DNA of 64,000 bases from the NCBI GenBank assembly GCA_900637135.1, contig LR134353.1, forward strand, positions 620,001 to 684,000, in the 5' to 3' direction. The notes under the pieces were generated by a model, which was not told the DNA's origin, made no database searches, and worked only from the letters and a program-made list of their open reading frames with translations. Below are positions 40,748 to 48,506 of this stretch, one piece after another. Each line of letters begins with the position of its first letter. Position 1 is the stretch's first letter. Both the position numbers and the translations under genes were made by a program. The stretch is from Mycolicibacterium flavescens (lineage in GTDB: Bacteria; Actinomycetota; Actinomycetes; Mycobacteriales; Mycobacteriaceae).

Positions 40748-41206
40748 TTGCTCAAGTTGCGGCATCTGTGGGCAGGCGCGGCCGTCGCCGCGGTAGCGGC
40801 GGGTACCGCGCTCATGGGAGCGGGCCAGGCCGCCGCGGTGCCCGACGTCGTCGACCGCCCCTATAAGGACGCCAAGAAGATCATCCAGCAGTACGGCGGC
40901 AACGCCGTGGTCGCAACGCGGGTCGGGAGCAGCGCCGACGAAGGCAACTGCCTGGTGACGAACGCGTGGGATGCCGCTGTTCGCCGCCCGAACTCGCGGG
41001 GGCGCCCGGTCTCCAACAGCGATGTCATGGTGGCCCTGAACTGCAATGCCGCGGTCGCCGCGCCCGGCGCGCCGGGCAACTCCGCGATGAGCCCCGTCGG
41101 CCGCGACGCCAAGGCCGCGCAGCAACGTCAGCAGGCGAAAGCCGCGCGCGAGGCGGCGATGTTGGAAGAGCAGGAACTGGCCGCACCCGTCACGCCGGAC
41201 AACTGA
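40748..41206 (+). CDS. Secreted PASTA-like small protein, copy 1 of 3
   Basis: 152 residues from TTG 40748 (GGAGG eight bases upstream). A signal peptide ends near A-Q-A-A-A. The mature part starts P-D-V-V-D and repeats the pattern seen in two paralogues downstream: a Y-x-D-A-x-x-x-I helix, A-V-V-A-x-R-V-G, a C-L-V-T-N-A-W-D segment and A-L-N-C, then a charged helix ending A-P-V-T-P-D-N. The two cysteines probably form a disulfide. The fold resembles one PASTA-type unit. This copy diverges most, with an insert R-P-N-S-R-G-R. Confidence 0.72.
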   Translation: MLKLRHLWAGAAVAAVAAGTALMGAGQAAAVPDVVDRPYKDAKKIIQQYGGNAVVATRVGSSADEGNCLVTNAWDAAVRRPNSRGRPVSNSDVMVALNCNAAVAAPGAPGNSAMSPVGRDAKAAQQRQQAKAAREAAMLEEQELAAPVTPDN

Positions 41207-41327
41207 GTTCTCGCCCGTCCGACCTCCACAACCGGCGCTTGCTCCGGTGGCGGTGTATACCGAACCGCAATAGACTGCCACCAGCTTTTACACGGCGGTC
41301 ATCGCCTGGACACGGAGGTTGGGGCAC

Positions 41328-41750
41328 GTGAAGAAGATCCTCTCCATCGGCTTCATGTCGGCGATGAGCCTTGCGGCGTCGGCTGTCGTCTTGGGTTCGG
41401 GTGTTGCCTCGGCCGCTCCCAGCGTCGTGGGCATGAAGTATTCCGACGCTCAGGAACAGATCGAGAACGCCGGCGGGACGGCAGTGGTCGCCTCCCGGGT
41501 CGGCGACAAGCTCGACCTCGGCGATTGCATCGTCACCAACATCTGGGACTCATCGTTCCTGCGGATCAGCGAGGCCGACTCGAACGAAATGTCTGTCGCG
41601 CTGAACTGCGCCGGCGAATACGCGACCGCCACCAATCCCGGTGCCTCCGTTGCCAATCCGCTCGGGCGAGCGGCCAAGTCCAAGGCCGAGCAGGAAGCTG
41701 CCAAGCAGGAACTGAGCGAGCTGGAATCGCCCGTCACGCCAGACAATTAA
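41328..41750 (+). CDS. Secreted PASTA-like small protein, copy 2 of 3
   Basis: 140 residues from GTG 41328 (GGAGG eight bases before). The signal peptide ends near A-S-A-A-P. It shares with copy 3 the stretches A-V-V-A-x-R-V-G-D-K-L-D, G-D-C-I-V-T-N and T-A-T-N-P-G-A-S-V-A-N-P-L-G-R, more similar to copy 3 than to copy 1. Function unknown; probably exported to the envelope or medium. The gap before it (121 bases) holds its own Shine-Dalgarno within a leader like that of copy 1. Confidence 0.72.
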   Translation: MKKILSIGFMSAMSLAASAVVLGSGVASAAPSVVGMKYSDAQEQIENAGGTAVVASRVGDKLDLGDCIVTNIWDSSFLRISEADSNEMSVALNCAGEYATATNPGASVANPLGRAAKSKAEQEAAKQELSELESPVTPDN

Positions 41751-41908
41751 CGCACTCTTCATAGTCCGCAACGGTTTTCACCCGCCGTCAACCTCGACGC
41801 ATCGCTACGTTCACACCGCCCCGTGAGGGTGGCGTGGAATCCACGCCCCGGGGTAGACGGCTGCGCGTCAGCGCCGCCCCGGAGCACACTCAGGGAGGCG
41901 AGCAGACG

Positions 41909-42325
41909 ATGCGAATGCGAATGTTGGGGATCGGCGCGGTCGGCGCCGCGATGTCGGCGATGGCGCTGTTCGGCACGGCGATGGCAGCAGCCGCACCGGA
42001 CGTCGTGGGCCAGACCTACTCCGACGCGGTCTCGGCGATCGAGGAGGAGGGCAGCACGGCGGTCGTCGCCGCCCGCGTGGGGGACAAACTCGATCAAGGC
42101 GACTGCATCGTCACCAACGCCTGGGACGCGTCGTTTCTTCGCATCGACGCTTCAGGCAGCCAGGTTCACCTCGCGCTGAACTGTGCGGGAGGTTATGCGA
42201 CGGCGACGAATCCCGGTGCGTCGGTTGCCAATCCGCTCGGTCGGGAGGCCAAGTCCAAGGCCGAAGAGGAAGCCGCCAACGAGGAGCAGGAAGAGCTGGA
42301 AGCACCGGTCACGCCCGACGAGTAG
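41909..42325 (+). CDS. Secreted PASTA-like small protein, copy 3 of 3
   Basis: 138 residues from ATG 41909 (GGGAGG about ten bases before). Signal peptide ends near M-A-A-A-A-P. The mature domain has the same order as copies 1 and 2: P-D-V-V-G, Y-S-D-A, D-K-L-D-Q-G-D-C-I-V-T-N-A-W-D-A-S-F-L-R-I, A-L-N-C-A-G-G-Y and A-P-V-T-P-D-E. The C-terminal helix is glutamate/alanine-rich. A longer open frame starts at 41834 but would precede the signal peptide. Confidence 0.74.
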   Translation: MRMRMLGIGAVGAAMSAMALFGTAMAAAAPDVVGQTYSDAVSAIEEEGSTAVVAARVGDKLDQGDCIVTNAWDASFLRIDASGSQVHLALNCAGGYATATNPGASVANPLGREAKSKAEEEAANEEQEELEAPVTPDE

Positions 42326-42331
42326 GCCGGT

Positions 42332-42916
42332 CTAGTAGCTCGACACCCGGCCGAGCAGCATCTCGACGCAGTAGTCGATGAAGTGCTCTCGCGTGGCGGC
42401 CAGCCTGCCGTTGAGGTAGGCGGTGAACAGCGCGGTCAGGGCCCCGATCAGCCCGGTGGCGGTCATCGCCGCGCGTTCGGGATCGGTGATGCGGGTGAGT
42501 TTGCGCTGCAGTAGCTCGATGAAGCTCGGCATCCACTCGGCGCCCGACCGCGTCAGCACCGGTTCGCTGGCCGGCGCGAGCAGCAGCACCCGGCCCCGGG
42601 TCGGGTCGTCGACCATCAAGGCGACGAACCGCTCGACGGCGTCGCGCGGGGTTTCGGCCGAGGTCAAAGTGGACATGGCTTTGGCGCAGACGTCGTCGTA
42701 CACGGCGCGGACGAATTCGTCGCGGTCGGTGAAACTTTCGTAGAAGTAGCGCTCGGTCAACCCGGCCGCCCGGCATACGGCGCGGACAGTGAGGGACGAG
42801 CCCTCGGCGGCACCGAGAAGCTCCACTCCCGCGGCGATGAGTTCGTCGCGGCGAAGCACCTGACGGTCCTGCAACGGCACGCCCGACCATCGGCCCCGTC
42901 TTTGACCCGAAGGCAC
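42332..42916 (-). CDS. TetR-family transcriptional regulator
   Basis: 194 residues. The N-terminal helix-turn-helix is visible as S-L-T-V-R-A-V-C-R-A-A-G-L-T-E-R-Y-F-Y-E-S-F. The C-terminal ligand domain is unassigned. It is divergent from the MpaB-family gene with a 70-base gap that contains an 18-base imperfect palindrome, so it probably represses itself and that neighbour. In M. tuberculosis the same pair is Rv0825c-Rv0826. Confidence 0.88.
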   Translation of the reverse strand: MPSGQRRGRWSGVPLQDRQVLRRDELIAAGVELLGAAEGSSLTVRAVCRAAGLTERYFYESFTDRDEFVRAVYDDVCAKAMSTLTSAETPRDAVERFVALMVDDPTRGRVLLLAPASEPVLTRSGAEWMPSFIELLQRKLTRITDPERAAMTATGLIGALTALFTAYLNGRLAATREHFIDYCVEMLLGRVSSY

Positions 42917-42963
42917 ATCCCTCCTAAGCTCGCTATGACAACGCCCGTAGTCAGAAATCCTGC

Positions 42964-42981
42964 TACCTCCGGACGGAAGTA
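42964..42981. promoter_or_regulatory. Candidate TetR operator
   Basis: TACCTCCGGACGGAAGTA is an 18-base dyad with 14 matching positions (arms TAC-x-TCCG and CGGA-x-GTA), centred in the divergent TetR/MpaB gap and five bases from the MpaB start. Confidence 0.45.
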
Positions 42982-42986
42982 CACCA

Positions 42987-44021
42987 GTGACTCAAGATAC
43001 GTCTGAAACGTGCCCCGTGTCCCGGGAGCGCCACCCCTCGGGAGGGCAGGACGACGCTTTCTCGCTGGCTGCGGGCTGTCCGGTGACCTCCGGCGGCTAC
43101 GACGCACCGCCGCTGCCGCTGGGCCCCGACTCGCTGACGTGGCGGTACTTCGGTCAGTGGACCGGCCTGTTCCAGGGCACCTGGGCGGGCTCGATGCAGA
43201 ACATGCACCCGCAGTTGGGCGCCGCGGTGCAGGAGCACTCGATCTTCTTCCTGGAGCGGATTCCGCGGCTGCTGCGTTCGATCTACCCCATCGGCGGCGT
43301 GGTGTTCGACGGTGATCGCGCACCGAAGACGGGCGCGGAGGTCCGCGACTACCACATCGGCATCAAGGGCACCGACGAGCGCGGCCGACGGTACAGCGCG
43401 CTCAACCCCGACGTCTTCTACTGGGCGCACGCGACGTTCTTCAAGTCGACCCTGCTGGCCGCCGAGAAGTTCGGTGGCGGGCTGACCGAGGACCAGACGC
43501 GGCAATTGTTCGACGAACACATCACCTGGTACCGGATGTACGGGATGAGCATGCGGCCCGTGCCCAAGACGTGGGAAGAATTCCAGGAGTACTGGGATCA
43601 CATGTGCAACAACGTCTTGGAGAACAACTGGGCCGCCCGCGAGGTGATGGATCTCTCGACGATGCCCAAACACCCTTCGCTGGAGTGGGTTCCGGATCCC
43701 TTGTGGCGGCTGAACCTTAAAGTGATGCAGCGCTTTCTGACGTTCATGACCGTCGCCCTCTACGATCCGCCGGTTCGGGAGTTGATGGGTTACACCTGGT
43801 CGCCTCGACAGGAGTGGTTGCACCGGCGCTTCTGCGATGTCGTGACGCTGGCGACCAAGGTGTTGCCCAAGCGCTGGCTGATGCATCCGCGCAAGCGCTC
43901 GGCGATGGATCGCGCCGCGGGTCGGCTGCCTGCAGACGCGCCGCTGGTCGAGACGCCGGCGCGCAACCTCCCGCCGGTCGAGTACCGCGGTCAGCCGCAG
44001 TTCTATTGCCCGCAGGTCTGA
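42987..44021 (+). CDS. MpaB/rubber oxygenase family protein (DUF2236)
   Basis: 344 residues, equivalent to Rv0826. The DUF2236/MpaB (latex-clearing-type) family is shown by the Y-x-x-H segment D-V-F-Y-W-A-H-A-T-F and the helix W-Y-R-M-Y-G-M-S-M-R-P-V-P. Relatives are haem-containing oxygenases. Substrate unknown. Divergent from a TetR gene that probably controls it. Start GTG 42987. Confidence 0.85.
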   Translation: MTQDTSETCPVSRERHPSGGQDDAFSLAAGCPVTSGGYDAPPLPLGPDSLTWRYFGQWTGLFQGTWAGSMQNMHPQLGAAVQEHSIFFLERIPRLLRSIYPIGGVVFDGDRAPKTGAEVRDYHIGIKGTDERGRRYSALNPDVFYWAHATFFKSTLLAAEKFGGGLTEDQTRQLFDEHITWYRMYGMSMRPVPKTWEEFQEYWDHMCNNVLENNWAAREVMDLSTMPKHPSLEWVPDPLWRLNLKVMQRFLTFMTVALYDPPVRELMGYTWSPRQEWLHRRFCDVVTLATKVLPKRWLMHPRKRSAMDRAAGRLPADAPLVETPARNLPPVEYRGQPQFYCPQV

Positions 44022-44054
44022 TTCGGCCGCTGTGAGCGCGGGGCGCACTTTCGG

Positions 44055-44453
44055 TCAGGCAGTTCGGTCACGTCGCCGCCGAGCCGTTACCCGTCGATGG
44101 CAGTTGGCGCAGCGAACTTCACACTTCGCGATCTCGTCTTGTATGGCGGCGAGATTCCAACCGCCGCGCGCCATGGATCCGACGTCGCGAAGTTTGTTTC
44201 CTGTCACGTGGTCGAACTCGAGCACCACGACGTCATCCTCGCCGCAGTCAGAGCATGGGTGGGTCAGCAAATACTGCAGAACGTATGCCTTGGCGCCTGC
44301 GATCGCCTTCTGTTTGCCTTCGCGACGTGACGAATTCTTCTCCGGTGTTCGCCGGTAGTACGCCCGGTTGTATTCGCGTCGGCAGCCGGGACAGTACGTG
44401 CCCCTGAATGCGGGGCGATCCTGGCGGCAGCGCGGACAGCGACTGGATGTCAC
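44055..44453 (-). CDS. HNH endonuclease-like zinc protein
   Basis: 132 residues. Two C-x-x-C knuckles at the N-terminus (S-R-C-P-R-C and Y-C-P-G-C) and an HNH core: H-P-C-S-D-C, E-F-D-H-V-T-G-N-K and C-E-V-R-C-A-N-C-H-R-R form a treble-clef with the catalytic D-H and final N-x-x-H. Found next to a tRNA-Lys gene. It may act in DNA metabolism or defence, or be a domesticated phage HNH; no att repeats are visible to me. Confidence 0.82.
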   Translation of the reverse strand: MTSSRCPRCRQDRPAFRGTYCPGCRREYNRAYYRRTPEKNSSRREGKQKAIAGAKAYVLQYLLTHPCSDCGEDDVVVLEFDHVTGNKLRDVGSMARGGWNLAAIQDEIAKCEVRCANCHRRVTARRRRDRTA

Positions 44454-44485
44454 GCTGCGTTTCTACCGTCGGTGTCCGACAGCTG

Positions 44486-44558
44486 TGCCCCCACCAGGGC
44501 TCGAACCTGGGACCTGCGGATTAAAAGTCCGTAGCTCTACCAACTGAGCTATAGGGGC
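44486..44558 (-). tRNA. tRNA-Lys (anticodon UUU)
   Basis: Cloverleaf of 73 bases on the minus strand: acceptor GCCCCTA with TGGGGGC, D-loop AGCTCAGTTGGTAGAGC, anticodon loop CTTTTAA and T-arm GGTTCGAGCC. No encoded CCA. A minus-strand TATCCT 10 bases upstream is its probable -10 box. Confidence 0.97.
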
Positions 44559-44597
44559 GCGATGGACAGGATACTGGGTGACCCGCGTCGGCCTCGT

Positions 44598-44627
44598 TTG
44601 AGGATTCGGGTGCCGATAACCTAAGCT
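44598..44627 (+). promoter_or_regulatory. Promoter of the Glu-Asp-Phe tRNA cluster
   Basis: TTGAGG (44598-44603) and TAAGCT (44622-44627) with an 18-base spacer, 53 bases before the tRNA-Glu gene; the following CGAAGCTCCC would be the leader start. Confidence 0.45.
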
Positions 44628-44680
44628 ATCGAAGCTCCCAACGTCATCGCGTTGCGAGTACCCCGGAGAGATTCGGCTGG

Positions 44681-44753
44681 GCCCCCTTCGTCTAGCGGCC
44701 TAGGACGCCGCCCTTTCAAGGCGGTAGCGCGGGTTCGAATCCCGTAGGGGGTA
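44681..44753 (+). tRNA. tRNA-Glu (anticodon UUC)
   Basis: Cloverleaf of 73 bases; anticodon loop CTTTCAA, T-arm GGTTCGAATCC. The acceptor closes with a terminal G-U pair. No encoded CCA. Confidence 0.97.
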
Positions 44754-44786
44754 CGCGCAGCGACCCGTACGATGGGACGCAAGCAA

Positions 44787-44863
44787 GGCCCTGTGGCGCA
44801 GTTGGTTAGCGCGCCGCCCTGTCACGGCGGAGGTCGCGGGTTCGAGTCCCGTCAGGGTCGCCA
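44787..44863 (+). tRNA. tRNA-Asp (anticodon GUC)
   Basis: Cloverleaf of 74 bases plus encoded CCA at 44861-44863; anticodon loop CTGTCAC, acceptor GGCCCTG paired with CAGGGTC (one G-U), T-arm GGTTCGAGTCC. 33 bases after tRNA-Glu. Confidence 0.97.
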
Positions 44864-44907
44864 TTGCGGCGAGGCATCTGTGGGTTACGCCCGAGCGGTG
44901 CCTTCCG

Positions 44908-44984
44908 GGCCAGGTAGCTCAGTTGGTACGAGCGTCCGCCTGAAAAGCGGAAGGTCGCCGGTTCGATCCCGGCCCTGGCCACCA
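44908..44984 (+). tRNA. tRNA-Phe (anticodon GAA)
   Basis: Cloverleaf of 74 bases plus encoded CCA at 44982-44984; acceptor GGCCAGG/CCTGGCC, anticodon loop CTGAAAA, T-arm GGTTCGATCC. Last of three plus-strand tRNAs. Confidence 0.97.
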
Positions 44985-45131
44985 CAATCTCGTCGGTTCC
45001 GCCGCACTACGCGCTCCCGGAGGCTGCGGCTTCTCGAACCCGCCGACTCATCCGTTCGCTGTCACACCCGTTGTGGACGGCGTGAGTTCAATATGGTTCC
45101 CGAATGGACTGAAGCGCCCTTGTCATACGCG

Positions 45132-45167
45132 GTACCAACGCGTACCGTATCGGTACCTTCGTGTACC
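45132..45167. repeat. Four GTACC repeats at helical spacing
   Basis: GTACC begins at 45132, 45142, 45153 and 45163, spaced 10, 11 and 10 bases, so all four face the same side of the helix. It lies 20-55 bases before the SDR gene at 45187 and probably forms an operator or regulator-binding array. Confidence 0.6.
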
Positions 45168-45186
45168 ACCAGAGCAGGGAGTCGCC

Positions 45187-46026
45187 ATGAGCAAGCAGCG
45201 TAGGACGATCAGCGGTCGGACCGCGGTCATCACCGGCGCGGCATCCGGCATCGGACGCGCACTGGCGCAGCGGCTCTCGTCGTACAGCTGCCCGGTGGCC
45301 ATCGCCGATGTCAACGAACAGGGGCTCAAGGAGACCGAGGCGTCGCTGCGTGGCCCGGCACTGCTGAGGGTCCTGGATGTGAGCCACGCCGAGGCGCAAC
45401 GCGACTTCGCCGCCGAGGTGCGCGCGTGGGCGCCCCGGCCGATCGGGGCGGTGTTCAACAACGCCGGTGTCGCGCTGGGCTCCACGGTGCTCGACGCCGT
45501 CATTGTCGACGACGACTGGTTGTGGAACATCAACTTTCACGGCGTGGTGAACGGCACCAGGGCGTTTCTGCCCATCCTGGTCGAGCAGGACGAGGGCGTG
45601 ATCGTCAATACCTCGAGCGTCTTCGGTTTGGTCGGCATGCCGGGCCAAAGCGCCTACTGTTCAGCGAAATTCGCGGTCCGCGGATTCACAGATTCGCTGC
45701 GCCAGGAGCTGCGGGGGACCGGCGTGTCGGCCGTCAACGTGCACCCCGGAGGTGTGAACACCAATATCGTGCGCAACGGCCGGTTCCGCGAAGAGCCGGG
45801 CGGACCCACCAAGGACCAGGTGGTCGAGGAGTTCGCGGCGATGACCCGAACCCAGCCCGACAAGGCGGCGGAGATCATCCACCGCGGCGTGGAGGCGGGT
45901 AAGGCCCGAATCCTCGTCGGGCCCGACTCCTACATGTTCGACGCCCTGGCCCGGATCGCACCGACGCGCTACTTCGACGTGCTCGAGCGCGTGCAGGCAT
46001 CGCTGCGCAAGCGCGCCGCGAGGTAG
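45187..46026 (+). CDS. Short-chain dehydrogenase/reductase
   Basis: 279 residues from ATG 45187. The cofactor motif T-G-A-A-S-G-I-G starts near residue 15; N-N-A-G-V and the catalytic S-S-V-F...Y-C-S-A-K are intact. A classical SDR with an acidic residue (A-D-V-N) after the second strand, which favours NAD. Its promoter contains four phased GTACC repeats. Converges on a metallo-hydrolase gene. Substrate unknown. Confidence 0.9.
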   Translation: MSKQRRTISGRTAVITGAASGIGRALAQRLSSYSCPVAIADVNEQGLKETEASLRGPALLRVLDVSHAEAQRDFAAEVRAWAPRPIGAVFNNAGVALGSTVLDAVIVDDDWLWNINFHGVVNGTRAFLPILVEQDEGVIVNTSSVFGLVGMPGQSAYCSAKFAVRGFTDSLRQELRGTGVSAVNVHPGGVNTNIVRNGRFREEPGGPTKDQVVEEFAAMTRTQPDKAAEIIHRGVEAGKARILVGPDSYMFDALARIAPTRYFDVLERVQASLRKRAAR

Positions 46027-46815
46027 CTACGCGGTCTCCTTCGCGAACTGCAGAAGTCCCGGATCGTGCGAGCACAGCAGAAGCAGATCGGGTTCGCGGC
46101 GTCGGTACAGCTCAGTCAGCCGAGCGTGGTTGTCGCGCACCTGTTTACGGTCGAACGCCGCGACCTTCTCGAACGCGCTGAGCACCGGTGCGATCCGCGG
46201 CGGGCCGCCGATCGTGTCGGGATGGTAGAAGGCGTCCCCACAGTGCAGAAGCCAGCGATGGCCCGCGTCGACGGCCACGCAGGCATGCCCGCGGGTGTGG
46301 CCGGGCAGCGACATCAGCACGATGCCCGGCGAGACTTCGGTCAGCTCCTTGGCCGCGGCGAACCCGCGCCATCTCTCGCCGGCGGGAGTGTGCTCGACGA
46401 TCTTGGGACCGTGCTCCCACTGGGCCGATCGGAACCGGAAGCGTTCACCCCGAGTCGGCGGGTGCATTGCTCCGATTACTTCCGCGGCGGTGCAGTGGAT
46501 TTCGGCGTGGGGGAAGTCGGAGATTCCGCCGATGTGGTCGATGTCGAAATGCGTGACCACGATGTGGCGGACGTCTTCGGGGCGAAAGCCCAGCCGTTCG
46601 ACCTGCCGCACGGCGGTCTCGTCGGGGTCGAAGAACGGCCGGAACAGGCGGCGGGTCGGACCTGTTCGGCGCGCCGGCTCCGCACAGTCGGCCAACCCGT
46701 ATCCACTGTCGACGAGCACCAGCCCGTTGTCGGTCTCGACGAGAAGGACATGGCAGACCAGGACGGGGACGCCCCACGGATGCATCGATCCGCAGTTGAG
46801 ATGGTGAACCTTCAC
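46027..46815 (-). CDS. Metallo-beta-lactamase-fold lactonase-like hydrolase
   Basis: 262 residues. The dinuclear zinc motif H-F-D-I-D-H at 89-94 is the H-x-D-x-D-H form characteristic of N-acyl-homoserine lactonases (AiiA type); the downstream ligands fit S-L-P-G-H-T-R-G-H and H-C-G-D. It probably opens a lactone; quorum-signal quenching is possible but unproven. It starts inside the stop of the SnoaL-like gene (GTGA-type overlap), forming a two-gene operon. Confidence 0.88.
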   Translation of the reverse strand: MKVHHLNCGSMHPWGVPVLVCHVLLVETDNGLVLVDSGYGLADCAEPARRTGPTRRLFRPFFDPDETAVRQVERLGFRPEDVRHIVVTHFDIDHIGGISDFPHAEIHCTAAEVIGAMHPPTRGERFRFRSAQWEHGPKIVEHTPAGERWRGFAAAKELTEVSPGIVLMSLPGHTRGHACVAVDAGHRWLLHCGDAFYHPDTIGGPPRIAPVLSAFEKVAAFDRKQVRDNHARLTELYRRREPDLLLLCSHDPGLLQFAKETA

Positions 46816-47270
46816 GGGGCGGCTCCGGTGAGCAACTCGGTGCGGCCGATCTGTGTCACGAGGCTCGCGGAGTCGAAGTAGATCCGCTCGTTGACGATGC
46901 GGTCGTCCTCGAAGAAGAACACTGCGGCCACCGGCACGCGGAAGGCCATACCTGTCGGCGGCAGTCCGTAGAACTCGCCCAGATTTGTTCCCAGCAAATC
47001 GAATTCGACGATCACGGCGTCATCGGCGACGTGGAACCGGACGTTGTCGTGGCGCTGATCGGGGAACGCGGTGCGCGTGCTCCGGTAGTAGGCCATGACC
47101 TCGTCGTCGCCGTCGAAGACTTGGCCGGTGGCCATGATCTCGTAGTGGGGCCGTCCCCCGGACTCGTTCTTGAACGTCGCGAGGGTGGCGTCGAACTCCT
47201 TGGTGACCTCGGTGTCCATGTGCACACGGATCACCTCGAGTCGGCGTTGGCGCAGCGCGTCGGTGGTCAT
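46812..47270 (-). CDS. SnoaL-like / NTF2-fold protein
   Basis: 152 residues with the cone-shaped NTF2 fold pattern: an N-terminal helix pair, then [18 protein letters not shown], and alternating strands ending in [16 protein letters not shown]. Such proteins are polyketide cyclases, isomerases or ligand binders. It overlaps the downstream lactonase-like gene by four bases, so the pair probably act on related small molecules. The target is not known. Confidence 0.82.
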   Translation of the reverse strand: MTTDALRQRRLEVIRVHMDTEVTKEFDATLATFKNESGGRPHYEIMATGQVFDGDDEVMAYYRSTRTAFPDQRHDNVRFHVADDAVIVEFDLLGTNLGEFYGLPPTGMAFRVPVAAVFFFEDDRIVNERIYFDSASLVTQIGRTELLTGAAP

Positions 47271-47295
47271 GAACGCACTGTACGACCGGGCGTTG

Positions 47296-47790
47296 TCAGG
47301 CCGGTGACGTGACCTCCGCGGCGATCGACTGATGCCGGTGCTGCCGCTCGATCGTCGCGAGATAGAACGCCCAGGCGAATGCCGAACTGGCGAACAGGAT
47401 GAAGCCCAGATACAGCCAGGCGTGTTTGACGTCGCGTCTGCGGCCGTCGACGAGCAACCACGCGGGGAACAACAGCAGGCTCATGATCGTGTAGTCCTGG
47501 CTGGCGGAACTGGCGGCCGGGTTGTCGTAGCCGAGCGCGATGAACTCCGACCAGCTGCCCGGACCCCATACGAAGTTGTGCAGCCCACCTGCCGGCGCGT
47601 ACTCGGCCACGAACTGGTTGTTGAAGTAGTAGCCGAGGATGACCGAGGCAATTCCGGCGACGTAGTAGAACAACTCGAGCTTGGTGACGCGCGGACCCGA
47701 GGCGTAGCGCGCGAAGATCGCAGGGTTCGCCTTGACGATGACGGCCAGCGTCGCGAACCCGAGGACAAGGTGAATGATCAACGAAACCAT
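47296..47790 (-). CDS. Membrane protein (DUF2834-like)
   Basis: 164 residues with four predicted helices (about 3-20, 42-58, 98-112, 125-147). The C-terminal half, W-L-Y-L-G-F-I-L-F-A-S-S-A-F-A-W-A-F-Y-L, is the DUF2834-type segment. Function unknown. It is divergent from a TetR gene; one of that regulator's probable operators lies 32 bases upstream of its start. The two genes downstream may share its transcript, separated by only 25 bases. Confidence 0.75.
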   Translation of the reverse strand: MVSLIIHLVLGFATLAVIVKANPAIFARYASGPRVTKLELFYYVAGIASVILGYYFNNQFVAEYAPAGGLHNFVWGPGSWSEFIALGYDNPAASSASQDYTIMSLLLFPAWLLVDGRRRDVKHAWLYLGFILFASSAFAWAFYLATIERQHRHQSIAAEVTSPA

Positions 47791-47818
47791 GATTGGAGTT
47801 TCTCACCACAAGGCGGAG

Positions 47819-47838
47819 TTTTGTCAATATTGACATAA
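47819..47838. promoter_or_regulatory. TetR operator 1
   Basis: TTTTGTCAATATTGACATAA; the core TGTCAATATTGACA (47822-47835) is a perfect 14-base palindrome. It lies between the divergent DUF2834 and TetR genes and matches operator 2 at 48461. Confidence 0.7.
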
Positions 47839-47861
47839 CTTGTTTCGGGTACTTTCAGCAC

Positions 47862-48458
47862 ATGCCCCGTCCGGCCCAGACCGCGCGCAGCGAGCGCACT
47901 CGCGAAGCGCTGCGGAAAGCGGCGGTCGTACGGTTCCTAGCTCAGGGAGTCGAGGACACGTCGGCCGAACAGATCGCGGCCGACGCCGGTGTCTCGTTGC
48001 GGACGTTCTATCGCCACTTCGCGTCCAAGCACGATCTGCTGTTCGCCGACTACGCCGGCCTGGACTGGTTCCGTTCGGCGCTGGCCGCCCGCGATCCCCA
48101 GGAGCCGATCGTCGAAGCGGTGCACAGCGCGATCATGGCCCGCCCGTATGACGACTGGGCTGTCGCGCAAACCGCCGCGCTGCGCGCGCAGGAGCTCGAA
48201 CCCGGGCGGGTGGTGCGGCACATGCGTCAGGTGGAGGCCGACTTCGCCGAGGTGATCGCCGAACACCTCGCCGAGGCCCTTCCATCCGATGACAACACCG
48301 ACGAGCGGATGCGGATCACGGTCACCGCCCGGTGCATCGCCGCCGCGGTGTTCGGCGCGATGGAGGTGTGGATGCTCGGTGATGAGCGCTCGCTTCCCGA
48401 GCTGTCCCGGCTCACCGGCGAGGCCCTTCGCGCGCTGGCCGAAGGCATCGCCGGATGA
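47862..48458 (+). CDS. TetR-family transcriptional regulator
   Basis: 198 residues from ATG 47862. The DNA-binding N-terminus contains T-S-A-E-Q-I-A-A-D-A-G-V-S-L-R-T-F-Y-R-H-F, a textbook TetR helix-turn-helix. Two near-identical palindromes flank the gene, one upstream and one after its stop before the flavoprotein gene; it most likely represses itself, the divergent membrane-protein operon and the downstream oxidase. Ligand unknown. Confidence 0.9.
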   Translation: MPRPAQTARSERTREALRKAAVVRFLAQGVEDTSAEQIAADAGVSLRTFYRHFASKHDLLFADYAGLDWFRSALAARDPQEPIVEAVHSAIMARPYDDWAVAQTAALRAQELEPGRVVRHMRQVEADFAEVIAEHLAEALPSDDNTDERMRITVTARCIAAAVFGAMEVWMLGDERSLPELSRLTGEALRALAEGIAG

Positions 48459-48460
48459 CG

Positions 48461-48480
48461 TTTTGTCATTATTGACAAAA
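48461..48480. promoter_or_regulatory. TetR operator 2
   Basis: TTTTGTCATTATTGACAAAA has 8-base arms (TTTTGTCA/TGACAAAA) around four bases, the same layout as operator 1. It lies 27 bases before the flavoprotein ATG, overlapping its expected promoter. Confidence 0.7.
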
Positions 48481-48506
48481 CTTGGGACAGCTGTCAGCCT
48501 CAGCCC

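Noticed and set aside
44486..44984. Genomic island at the tRNA cluster
   Set aside because: No integrase, no direct repeat of tRNA 3' ends and ordinary base composition nearby.
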